64,000 bases of DNA from Hondaea fermentalgiana. Lineage: Eukaryota; Sar; Bigyra; Thraustochytrida; Thraustochytriidae. A program made the position numbers and the translations under genes. The notes below the pieces were generated by a model, which saw only the letters and a program-made list of their open reading frames with translations, was not told the origin of the DNA and ran no database searches. Within the stretch, counting starts at the first letter, position 1, and each line of letters begins with the position of its first letter. This document shows, piece by piece, positions 20,976-29,031 of the stretch. Location: positions 36,825 through 100,824 of the forward strand of contig NPFB01000104.1 in the NCBI GenBank assembly GCA_014084085.1, given 5' to 3'.

Positions 20976-22475
20976 ATGCAGGGCGGGCGGAGCGACAACT
21001 CGGTGCTGGGACGATGGGGCGGGAGCTTCCGGCAAGACGCTGCGCTCGCCGAGGGCGAAGAGAGCTCCGGCTGGGAGAGCGAAGTCGAGGTGACCCAGAG
21101 CATCTCGATTGGGCGCCGCCTCGACGCAGGTCTCCACGCCTTGCGCACAGCCTTTGCCCTGGCGCTATCCCTGCCCATTGCCTGGCTCTGTCTGCACCCT
21201 AGCATCGCCTCCTTCCGCGAACGCAAGTTTCGCGTCGTGGAAACCGGCACGCAGACAGTTGTATCGATCCAACGACGCCTGCGCTGCCGTGCCCTCGACA
21301 TGTACTTTCAGGTCTTCTCCTTTTGCGCCGAGGAAGAATTCTACCTTCTCGCGCTCCCTTGCATCATCTGGAACATTGATCGCGTCCTCGGACGCAGGCT
21401 CACGCTCGTTATCTGCGTCGGTCTCATCATGGGCAACCTCGCCAAGGACGTTTTCCAGCTTCCGCGCCCGGCCTCGCCCCCCGTGTGGCGGCCCGCGATT
21501 CAGGAAGCCGTCGATTCGACCAACCTTGCCGATTTCGGGTTCCCCTCTACGCACTCCATGAACTCAGTCTCCAATAGCGTCTTCATCTTCCTTTACGCAA
21601 CCTGTGACCCAGACGCTTGGGATGGCGCCGCTGCGCTAAAGCTTGTAACAGACCCGGAAAACAGACTCTGGATCGCGCTCTGCCTCGTCTACATTGTTTC
21701 CCTCAGTCTCTCGCGTCTCTACCTGGGCGCGCACACTCCCACGGACCTCCGCGGTGGCCTTGCCCTCGGTGCCATCTGGATCGCCTGTTTCTTTCCTGTG
21801 TCGGCCCAATTTGACCGCTACTATCTTTCCACCTCGTGGCTCTCGCTCAAACTTCTCTTCGCGGCCATCATCCTACTTTTGCTCAACCCACAGCCTCGTC
21901 CGCCGACGCCCACGTTTTTGCAAAATGCGCTGCTTACCGGCCTCGTGTGCGGCTGCATTCTCGGCTCGCGCCATTTCGAGGACATTGGCGACGTGCACAT
22001 GGATGAGTTTGGCAACATCGTTGCTCTTCGCGACGCTCGTCTGCTCGCGCAGGCTCCGACATGGCTTCCCTCTGCGGCGCATCAAGTTCAAGTCTCGGCG
22101 CAAGCTTGGCCTCGGCTTGCCCTTGTGCTGCGGACGATTTTGGGCTACATCATCGTGATCTTGCTGCGAGTTATCGCCAAGACACTCGCAATTGCTGCGC
22201 TCAGTCTCCTCGGCATCTCAATCAAGCCCAAGGTGGAGGAGATTAAACCTGAGGGCAGGTCTTCAAAATCTGGAAAAGGCAAGCGCAAGACTCCTCGCCG
22301 CTCTTCAAAGCGTGTTGTCCGTCTTTTGACGCGAGATGTTGATATCCTCGGAAACGCAATTGTCAAGGTCACAGTATATGCAACACTGGCCTGGGGCATC
22401 ACCTGCTTTGTACCAATCATCTATAGTTGCATTGGCTTGGGAAGCTCTTCGACGCTGTCACAGCCGTCATCGTAG
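20976..22475 (+). CDS. Sphingosine-1-phosphate / long-chain-base-phosphate phosphatase, PAP2 family (copy 1)
   Basis: 499 residues from ATG 20976. The three PAP2 phosphatase signatures are present: KDVFQLPRP (KX6RP, about residue 158), FPSTHS (about 189; PSTH where many relatives have PSGH) and SRLYLGAHTPTD (SRX5HX3D, about 247-258). The catalytic His pair and Arg residues are intact. The KDxFxLPRPxSPPV context is that of the SGPP/LCB3 branch, which dephosphorylates sphingosine- or phytosphingosine-1-phosphate in the ER membrane. Hydrophobic spans cover most of residues 125-330 and 380-395, with a further span near the C-terminus (about 465-485). The N-terminal 45 residues are hydrophilic and absent from copy 2. 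A basic linker (about 425-450) precedes an LLTRDVDILGN motif also present in copy 2. It is followed on the same strand by its paralogue at 23,878. Confidence 0.9.
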   Translation: MQGGRSDNSVLGRWGGSFRQDAALAEGEESSGWESEVEVTQSISIGRRLDAGLHALRTAFALALSLPIAWLCLHPSIASFRERKFRVVETGTQTVVSIQRRLRCRALDMYFQVFSFCAEEEFYLLALPCIIWNIDRVLGRRLTLVICVGLIMGNLAKDVFQLPRPASPPVWRPAIQEAVDSTNLADFGFPSTHSMNSVSNSVFIFLYATCDPDAWDGAAALKLVTDPENRLWIALCLVYIVSLSLSRLYLGAHTPTDLRGGLALGAIWIACFFPVSAQFDRYYLSTSWLSLKLLFAAIILLLLNPQPRPPTPTFLQNALLTGLVCGCILGSRHFEDIGDVHMDEFGNIVALRDARLLAQAPTWLPSAAHQVQVSAQAWPRLALVLRTILGYIIVILLRVIAKTLAIAALSLLGISIKPKVEEIKPEGRSSKSGKGKRKTPRRSSKRVVRLLTRDVDILGNAIVKVTVYATLAWGITCFVPIIYSCIGLGSSSTLSQPSS

Positions 22476-23877
22476 CATCGGATTGCGTGACCGCCGCGTT
22501 GCCTTATTGCTTCCTTCTACGTGCATACAAGCTTTTGGCGAAGCGAGGCTGCTATACATCGTCTCCAAAGCTCAGTCGCTTGGTCTGCCGAAGATGCACG
22601 TACACTCCAAGTCTCTGAAGTTCAACGATGAGCAACATAATGTCGTGTACAGCACATGTTTAGAGGGGGTATTTGCGAACTTCGGCTGAACGGAGAATTA
22701 TAATTGTCAAAATCAAATAATTACTTTGCATCAGCTTGTTTACCCGGCCTCAAGGTTTTCCCGGTTCAGAATGGCCCAGGCCCATCACATCAACGACTTC
22801 GAATCTCTCACGGAAGATTGCTCAGCGGACATGATCCGATGATGCAAAAACAGTCTCACCACCTACCAGTGGCTACACTTCGCTTTGCACACCCGGTTTA
22901 AGGTCAGTGGCGGGAAAACGGGCTATCGCAGGTTCCTCGCCGTCGTGTCGTGGGTCCGGGGGGGTATTGAGAGGAAAATGGAAAGGTGTGTGACCTCACT
23001 GTCAACGCGACCAAATCTGCACAATTGCCGCAATCGTATACATCCCTTAAATTTTAACCCACCTTAATTGGGACGACTTTCTCACGGAATAACTTCAGAC
23101 GAGTAGGAGTATAATACCACAGCTACGGAGGTTGCAAACTTGTCACCTTAAAGTAATATTAGCCTTTGAAATATGAGTCAGTGACGGATAAATGAATTCT
23201 GTAGTTTTACATATTTAGTATTTTCCCGAGGAGCAACAATTTACCCGAATTAGTTTTACCCTTTCAAAATTTGGGAAAAAATGTTTGCAATTAATCACCT
23301 TGTTACCGAGCGAACGGAGAATAAAAAAAGTTTAAGGTAGGCCGATTCCTCGCATTATCTCTATTCGACTTATTTTCCCGGCCCCCATGCTAATGAGACT
23401 CAAGTTCTTTCCGGTTTGGTCGCGTTGAGGTCACGAGAGCTTTAAATTAACGCTGCAGCTGCTGATTGTCTACGGATGATTCGGGTATGCTCGTGACGGA
23501 ACTGCTTTGCCTCGGCGCCAGGTCCGAGACTTGGATAAATTATGTGTAGAGGAGCGGGTGAGGAGCACGGGACTTCGTCACACTTCCTGGGTAGGAGATG
23601 TGCACTGCCGAGACTTTGTAGTCTGTCCTCACCTAGCACACTGATCGCTGTAAAGGCTTCAGATGACACTTCAGGGTGACATTATCTTCCAGCCATGGAG
23701 GCGTCATTCGATGGGGGGGGGTACCCGGTCCGAGCAAAATTCGGGAGCTTGACAGTGAATGAAGTGAGAAGGCAATTGAGCAAAACGAAAACCCTGGGCC
23801 GGCGGGCAGACACAAGAGCGTGACGTGCGATAGAGACGAACAGACGCGGACGAGCAACGCGAGCGACTGCGATCAGC
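22476..23877. other. AT-rich island between tandem phosphatase genes
   Basis: 1.4 kb, markedly more A+T-rich than the rest of the window between about 22,680 and 23,480. It has no ATG-initiated frame of convincing length. Weakly related fragments recur inside it, for example GAACGGAGAAT at 22,688 and 23,311, and GTTTAAGGT at 22,896 and 23,330. It could be a decayed duplication or transposon remnant. The part next to 23,878 should contain the promoter of copy 2. Confidence 0.45.
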
Positions 23878-25200
23878 ATGTTGGAGGAACGCCTCGACGC
23901 AGGGCTCCATGTGCTGCGGACCAAAGCAGCCAAAGTCGTGGCCATGCCCTTGGTCTGGCTACACTTTCATACAAACGTTGAGAGCTTTCGCGAAAGCCAG
24001 GTGCAACAAGTGGCATCAGGAACACAACTCATCGCGAGGCTCCAGAGACGCATGCGCACGCGCGAGCTCGATGCTCTCTTCCAGCTCATATCCTTGCTTG
24101 GTGAAGAGGACTTTATCATCTTTGCCATATCGTTCGTGACGTGGAATGTAGACCACGCCTTGGGCCGCAAGTTGCTGCTGCTCGTGTGCATGGGCCTTCT
24201 TATTGCCAATATCTACAAAGACATCTTCCAGCTCCCTAGACCCGCGTCGCCGCCCGTTTGGAAACCCAAAGGCCAAGAGAGCGTGAACTCGAGCAGAGAG
24301 TACGGATTACCCTCGTCGCATGCATCGACGGCAATCGCAAGCAGCATCTTTCTTTTCCTCTCGGCCACCTGCGACCCTGACACAAGCAGTGTCTCGTGTG
24401 TGCCGCGTGCCATGTCTGATCCGCACAATCACGTCTGGATTCTGCTCTGCATTGCGTACTACGTTTCTGTAAGCTTTTCGCGTCTTTACCTCGGAATGCA
24501 TTCACCTACCGATTTGCGCGCAGGGACGATTGTCGGTCTACTATGGGTGATCCTTTACTTTCCTTTCTCAGCGATGGTGGATCGCTACATTGTCACAAGC
24601 TCGTGGCTTGGACTCCAGGTATTCCTTCTTTCGGCATTTCTATTCTTCATCATTCCTCAACCGCGCTTAACTACCCCAACTGTCCTGCTCAATGCGCTCC
24701 TTGTTGGTGTGATGGGAGGCGCAGTCCTAGGCTCCCGTGCCATGATAGATCACGGATTTCTGCCGTCTGCGAACAACAGTGCAGGTGTATTTCTCTCCAA
24801 TGACCATGTCGCGCACGTGGGGACGTGGACTTCGGCCGCCGCGGTGGCTTCCATTCGCGCCTGGGCTTTGGCTTGGCCTCGTCTTGCAGTTTTTGTTCGC
24901 ACCATCGTTGGAATGGTTGTCGTTCTTCTCGTGCGCACGCTGGCTAAAATCATCACGATGCCAATTTTGCGCTTGGTCGGGCTTCTTCCTGGTGGTCGCA
25001 AGGCGGATGGCGAAGCAAGTCAGACCTCGGCTTCAAAAGTGCCTGCGTTGGCGCCGGAAAGTGACGACATCGTTTGTCTCTTTTCTCGCGACACTGACAT
25101 TCTCGGAAACATGATCGCCAAGCTCATCATCAACGAGTTCCTCGGCCTCGGCATATTGTACTTTGCTCCTATGTTTCTCGTACGCTCTGGGCTTGCCTAA
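23878..25200 (+). CDS. Sphingosine-1-phosphate / long-chain-base-phosphate phosphatase, PAP2 family (copy 2)
   Basis: 440 residues from ATG 23878. It is a clear paralogue of the upstream gene: both share RLDAGLHxLRT near the start, KDxFQLPRPASPPVW, SRLYLGxHxPTDLR and a C-terminal RDxDILGN motif. Catalytic motifs: KDIFQLPRP at about residue 114, LPSSHAS at about 145 (PSSH, as in yeast LCB3) and SRLYLGMHSPTD at about 201-212. The predicted enzyme hydrolyses phosphorylated long-chain bases in an internal membrane. It lacks the hydrophilic N-terminal extension of copy 1 and has a shorter basic linker before the C-terminal span. The orientation and 1.4 kb spacing indicate tandem duplication followed by strong divergence. 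A lipid phosphate phosphatase with broader specificity is the main alternative. Confidence 0.9.
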   Translation: MLEERLDAGLHVLRTKAAKVVAMPLVWLHFHTNVESFRESQVQQVASGTQLIARLQRRMRTRELDALFQLISLLGEEDFIIFAISFVTWNVDHALGRKLLLLVCMGLLIANIYKDIFQLPRPASPPVWKPKGQESVNSSREYGLPSSHASTAIASSIFLFLSATCDPDTSSVSCVPRAMSDPHNHVWILLCIAYYVSVSFSRLYLGMHSPTDLRAGTIVGLLWVILYFPFSAMVDRYIVTSSWLGLQVFLLSAFLFFIIPQPRLTTPTVLLNALLVGVMGGAVLGSRAMIDHGFLPSANNSAGVFLSNDHVAHVGTWTSAAAVASIRAWALAWPRLAVFVRTIVGMVVVLLVRTLAKIITMPILRLVGLLPGGRKADGEASQTSASKVPALAPESDDIVCLFSRDTDILGNMIAKLIINEFLGLGILYFAPMFLVRSGLA

Positions 25201-25510
25201 AAAAAAAGAAAAAAAAAAGAGAAAAGAATTGTAAAGGCCATGTAAAATGTGAATAATCGTTGCTCTCGAACCCTTCCTTGTTGTTGTTGTTGTTGTTTTT
25301 GTTGGTGGTGGTGATGGTAGCGTTGTTGTTGTTGTCGTTGTTGTTGTTGTTGTCGTTGTTGTTGTTGTCGTTGTTGTTGTTGTCGTTGTTGTTGTTGTCG
25401 TTGTTTTTGTTAGTTTTGTTGAAAATAAATAAAAATGTCCAACTTTGCGGGCGCGTGCAGAGTGGTGTGACTTCAAAACCTCAAAGTGGAGCGAAAGGAG
25501 GGACGCTGCA
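25201..25510. other. Intergenic with (TTG)n array, upstream of ABC gene
   Basis: 310 bp. A poly(A)-like run follows the stop codon at 25,200, then a TTG/GTC array at 25,276-25,412 and about 100 bp before the ABC start codon. The array produces poly-Thr frames on the opposite strand, which are artefacts. Confidence 0.6.
25276..25412. repeat. (TTG)n array with regular GTC variants
   Basis: A 137-bp trinucleotide tract, TTG with GTC every fourth unit in its right half, giving a 12-base higher-order period, and a GGTGGTGGTGATGG interruption at the left. It lies within 100 bp of the ABC start codon, so it is likely in its promoter or 5' UTR. Confidence 0.9.
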
Positions 25511-27535
25511 ATGACGCCGCGACTCCTGTCGCGCTGCTGCAGGGGGGCGTGGGGCGCAGCACTCTCGTCCGGGGGCAACAAGCCTGACAAAGAATCCGGG
25601 CCGGAGGTGACTCCAGAGCGCAACGAAACGACCTCACGTGGCGGTGGCAGTACCCACGACGACGACCATGTACCAAGCCAACGTACGCAGGCGACGGCCA
25701 GCGTAAAGTTTGAGGGGCTCGGCATGCTCACGCGCATGACGCACCTTGTCTGCTTCTGTTCAAACTTGAGCTTGGTCGCGTCAAAGTGGCTCACAGCCGT
25801 GCTTCTGCGCAAAGTCTTCATCATGGTCGAGGAAAAGTTCGACGTTGGCGAAAGCGTACTTGGCGACGTCGTCTCGCCTTTTTGGAAAGCTGTATTTCTC
25901 GTCCACCTCGATTTTTTCAGCATTCTTGGCATCGCATGCGCTTTGTCCATTCCCTTGGGAATCTTTGGCGGATTTGAGAACACGCTTCCGCTCCGTCTTT
26001 CTGGTGCGTTGGCCCGTGCCCGTCGAGCTCTTCTCTTTGACATTTCTCTCAATACCATGGTCATCGCAGAAAGCAAGTACACTGCTTCTTATCTCCTCGA
26101 GCAGATCCATGTTCTCTCAGAATTTGAGGCCGATACGAAGTTCCTCCGCATCAGAGAGGCGCAAAATATTAAAATCGTGGCTGTCTTTTGCCTCATCATC
26201 TTCTGGCAAGGTTTTCTCCTCGCCGCCGCCCTTGCTGGCGCAATTCTCGCCTTGGATCTCGTGTTGTACCAGCGTTTGGTAGAACCTCATCTCGCGCAAA
26301 AGTTCAAGCTCCTCCAACGTGTGCAAGCCAATTTTCTCGACGTCTTGCGGGGTGCAGACGTTGTGGCCATGCACAACGCCGAAACTATAGAAAGTCGAGC
26401 GCTCCATTCCATGGAGGCTCCAGGAGTCAAGATTGACCGCAGCACGGGACGCACAATGTTCCGCGTCATGAGCTTTACCATCTTTCTCATGGGCATCATG
26501 TTGCCAGCTTTACTTGGGTTCTGCTGGGCCCTATTTCAGAGGGCCGACGATCCTCGCACGATCGCCAGCGAGCTCTTCGCTCTCTTGGCGATGCTCATGA
26601 TCATCGATGAGCTCCACAAGAGTTTGAATCGTCTCACGATGACCGCAAAGTCTGCCGTCTCGTACAAGCACTCACTCACTATCATCAACTCAATCCTTGC
26701 AGACGGCCAAGCAGCCTTGGCCGCAGATCCCCATTATAAGCCAATGAACGCCGACGTTGATAACGCAACCCCTGCCGACAACGAAGACACCTTCGTCGGC
26801 CCAGGCGACCTTACGTTTTCTGCGGTCTCCGTGCAGTACCCCGACACCACGGCGCCAGCCGTTCGGGACGTGTGCTTTACGATCCCGCAAGGTACGGCGA
26901 TGGCGATTGTTGCCGAAAGTGGGGCTGGCAAGTCGACCCTCTTTCGGGCAGCATCTTCTCTGATTCACCACACGGGCAGCATCAAATTTGGAAACGTCGA
27001 GCTCAACGGCGCAACAAAACACGCAATTCGAGCGCGCATGGGCTTTGTGAGCCAGGACTCGGAGCTTTTTGCACGCAGCATCCGCGACAACATTTGGTTT
27101 GGCAACACGGGAGTGCCCAACGACGAGAAAATTTGGAGCGTCATGACTGCGCTTGGGCTCGCCGTGTGGGCACAAGGCCTTGCGCAGGGCCTCGATACAG
27201 TCCTTGCGTCGGAAAAAATGGTCAGTGGCGGCCAAGCGCAGCGCCTGCAAATCGCTCGCCTCCTCTGTCGCGAAAATGTACACTTTGTACTCTTGGACGA
27301 GTGCATGAGCGCTCTCGACCCTCTCATGCGCTCGGCCGTGACAAAGGAGCTCAAGACGTTTCTCGAGGACAAAACTACCCTGGTTGTGACGCATTCGCAC
27401 GACACGATTGCAGATCTTTGCCAATCTGTCTTGGACATTGGCAAACTCCAACGTGGCATAGCGAACGCATTGCTGGACACGCCCACGTTCCTGGAAAACT
27501 TGTCGTCAAGTTCGCGAGAAGTGTCTCTGTCCTGA
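25511..27535 (+). CDS. ABC half-transporter (ABCB-like exporter fold, divergent membrane domain)
   Basis: 674 residues from ATG 25511; the frame is open upstream, but only from a TTG codon. The N-terminus (MTPRLLSRCCRGAW) is basic and amphipathic and could be a mitochondrial presequence. Residues about 130-400 carry four to five hydrophobic spans. The nucleotide-binding domain starts at about 430: Walker A ESGAGKST at about 468 (first position Ala instead of the usual Gly), Q-loop GFVSQDSELF, signature VSGGQAQRLQIAR at about 570, Walker B FVLLDE at about 594, D-loop SALD and switch His in VVTHSHD. The ATPase therefore looks functional. One transmembrane plus one ATPase domain means it must dimerise. 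The membrane part is shorter than the usual six spans. Substrate is unknown; proximity to two sphingoid phosphatases is suggestive only. Confidence 0.82.
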   Translation: MTPRLLSRCCRGAWGAALSSGGNKPDKESGPEVTPERNETTSRGGGSTHDDDHVPSQRTQATASVKFEGLGMLTRMTHLVCFCSNLSLVASKWLTAVLLRKVFIMVEEKFDVGESVLGDVVSPFWKAVFLVHLDFFSILGIACALSIPLGIFGGFENTLPLRLSGALARARRALLFDISLNTMVIAESKYTASYLLEQIHVLSEFEADTKFLRIREAQNIKIVAVFCLIIFWQGFLLAAALAGAILALDLVLYQRLVEPHLAQKFKLLQRVQANFLDVLRGADVVAMHNAETIESRALHSMEAPGVKIDRSTGRTMFRVMSFTIFLMGIMLPALLGFCWALFQRADDPRTIASELFALLAMLMIIDELHKSLNRLTMTAKSAVSYKHSLTIINSILADGQAALAADPHYKPMNADVDNATPADNEDTFVGPGDLTFSAVSVQYPDTTAPAVRDVCFTIPQGTAMAIVAESGAGKSTLFRAASSLIHHTGSIKFGNVELNGATKHAIRARMGFVSQDSELFARSIRDNIWFGNTGVPNDEKIWSVMTALGLAVWAQGLAQGLDTVLASEKMVSGGQAQRLQIARLLCRENVHFVLLDECMSALDPLMRSAVTKELKTFLEDKTTLVVTHSHDTIADLCQSVLDIGKLQRGIANALLDTPTFLENLSSSSREVSLS

Positions 27536-27885
27536 TTCGATTTAGACATTGCGCGCACTGCGCACTTTTTTCTTTCACTGTCATGCCGAAAAACAGCATC
27601 AAGACTCTGGGCCGGAAAGATCATTTCCGGTCCCCGAAGACCGTTCCTTTTCACGTAATACGAGGAGCAAACAAAAAATAGCACGGGCCGACCAGTTCCG
27701 TGCTGGCGCCCTGGAAGAGGAGCTCACGAGCCTCGCCCGTACTTTAGCAATCTTCTTTCACCATTCTTGTTGCTTCGCAGCTCAATGATCCACTTGGAAA
27801 TAGATCCACGTTCACGTTCGGTCGTTCACGTTGTAGAGTACCACTCTCGAAAAGCAAGAGGCAGAACCCTGAACGGCGAGCGAGG
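27536..27885. other. Intergenic between ABC transporter and SNARE gene
   Basis: 350 bp without repeats or a plausible gene. It should contain the terminator of the ABC gene and the promoter of the SNARE gene. Confidence 0.5.
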
Positions 27886-28488
27886 ATGGCGCCCACGGCG
27901 GGTGGGAGCGCGAGCGAGGGCAAAAGCACATGGCAGCGGGCCGCGGCGGAGGCGGAGCGCGCGCTCCGCACCGCGCAGACTGCCGTAGCCCATGGATGGC
28001 GCGACGGTGCAGATGGCGGCGGAGCAGCTCTCAACGAGGCCCAGGTACGACTTGACGACCTCGACTCGCTCCTGCGACAGAAAGCGACGGCGCCCGTAGG
28101 CCAGTCAAGCGCACAGCGCACTGCCGACCGTTTGCGTAGCGAGTGGTCACGGCTTGTTGGAGAATTCAACGCCCGCGGCGGTCGCGTCGACACGAGGACG
28201 ATCCTCGCCGTCCAGCAGACCGCCGTGCAGCAGCAGGACCGCTCGCTCGACGAGATTGCCGAGCAGCTCTCGCGCGTGGGACAAATAGGGCGCAGCATCA
28301 ACGAGGAAGTCACGTTGCAGACGGGTCTTCTTGATGATCTCGAGACCGGCATGGATGAGGGCGTCCGCCGCGTGGGCGCCGCGAACCGTGAGGCTGGCGA
28401 TGTCGCTGACAATGGATCTACGTGTCGGTTATGGATGACGATTCTGGTCCTCACCGTTGTGCTCGTGCTTTTGATTGTTCTGGGGTAA
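27886..28488 (+). CDS. Qc-type SNARE (syntaxin-6/8/10-like), C-terminal anchored
   Basis: 200 residues from ATG 27886. The C-terminal half is a SNARE motif (about residues 115-172): QQQDRSLDEIAEQLSRVGQIGRS and then NEEVTLQTGLLDDLE, where the Gln of LQTGLLDDL lies at the central ionic layer as in syntaxin-8 and syntaxin-6. It is followed by a short polar linker and a single C-terminal hydrophobic span (about 182-199) ending at the last residue. This is the topology of a tail-anchored membrane fusion protein of the Golgi/endosome system. The N-terminal half is predicted helical and may form a regulatory bundle. The length is close to that of syntaxin-8 (about 235). Membrane identity cannot be read from the sequence. 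Confidence 0.85.
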   Translation: MAPTAGGSASEGKSTWQRAAAEAERALRTAQTAVAHGWRDGADGGGAALNEAQVRLDDLDSLLRQKATAPVGQSSAQRTADRLRSEWSRLVGEFNARGGRVDTRTILAVQQTAVQQQDRSLDEIAEQLSRVGQIGRSINEEVTLQTGLLDDLETGMDEGVRRVGAANREAGDVADNGSTCRLWMTILVLTVVLVLLIVLG

Positions 28489-29031
28489 TCGTGAGTGATC
28501 AGCGCAGTGCTGATTCTCGCTTCGTCATGCTCGACAGGATTCATGGCCTGATCACGAGTTTGTTTCGGCGTCAATTTTTTTTGCAAATCTCTCCAATACG
28601 CAGGGAGAACAAGCCTGCTCGTCTCTTTGGTTGCCAGATCCCTTCGTACCTCTCTTTGACCGAGGTTACGAGGCAACAGCACGAAAGCAAACAAATTATC
28701 GTGTCTTCTGATCACAACCACTAATTTCTTTCAATTACAAACGCCCATTTTCTCTAATCACAAACAGTCGTATTTTCTGACCACAAGGATCGTTTCTCTC
28801 AATTGCAAGAACTCCTCTCTTCTGATCACAAAACGAACGTTTCTCCTGATCACGAAACATCACTTCTTTCGATTGTAAATGTAAAAAAAATAAAATGAAC
28901 TCAAGATCAAGATCAAATCTCTTTTTCCAATTTCAGCTTGCTTGCAAGCGTAGTTGCATGCGTTGGTGTAGTTATGTTATTTTTTTTTTTAACCTGTTGC
29001 AACGAATGCAGAGTATTCTACGAGAAGAACC
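28489..29031. other. Intergenic, convergent; AT-rich with degenerate GATCACAA repeats
   Basis: 543 bp between the SNARE gene and the TFIIF gene, which end towards each other. The middle part holds the degenerate tandem array described separately, and the right part is AT-rich with T runs. No gene was seen. Confidence 0.6.
28703..28880. repeat. Degenerate tandem array, unit about 24-26 bp (TCTTCTGATCACAA core)
   Basis: About seven to eight units, each a pyrimidine run (TTTCTCT-like) followed by GATCACAA or a variant (AATTACAA, AATCACAA, GACCACAA, AATTGCAA, GATCACGA, GATTGTAAA) and a spacer of about ten bases. The cores are conserved while the spacers are not, which is unlike a simple microsatellite. 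Confidence 0.7.

Noticed and set aside
25033..26082. Minus-strand frame with a long poly-Thr run
   Set aside because: The Thr run is the reverse reading of the TTG array, and the rest is antisense to the ABC gene.
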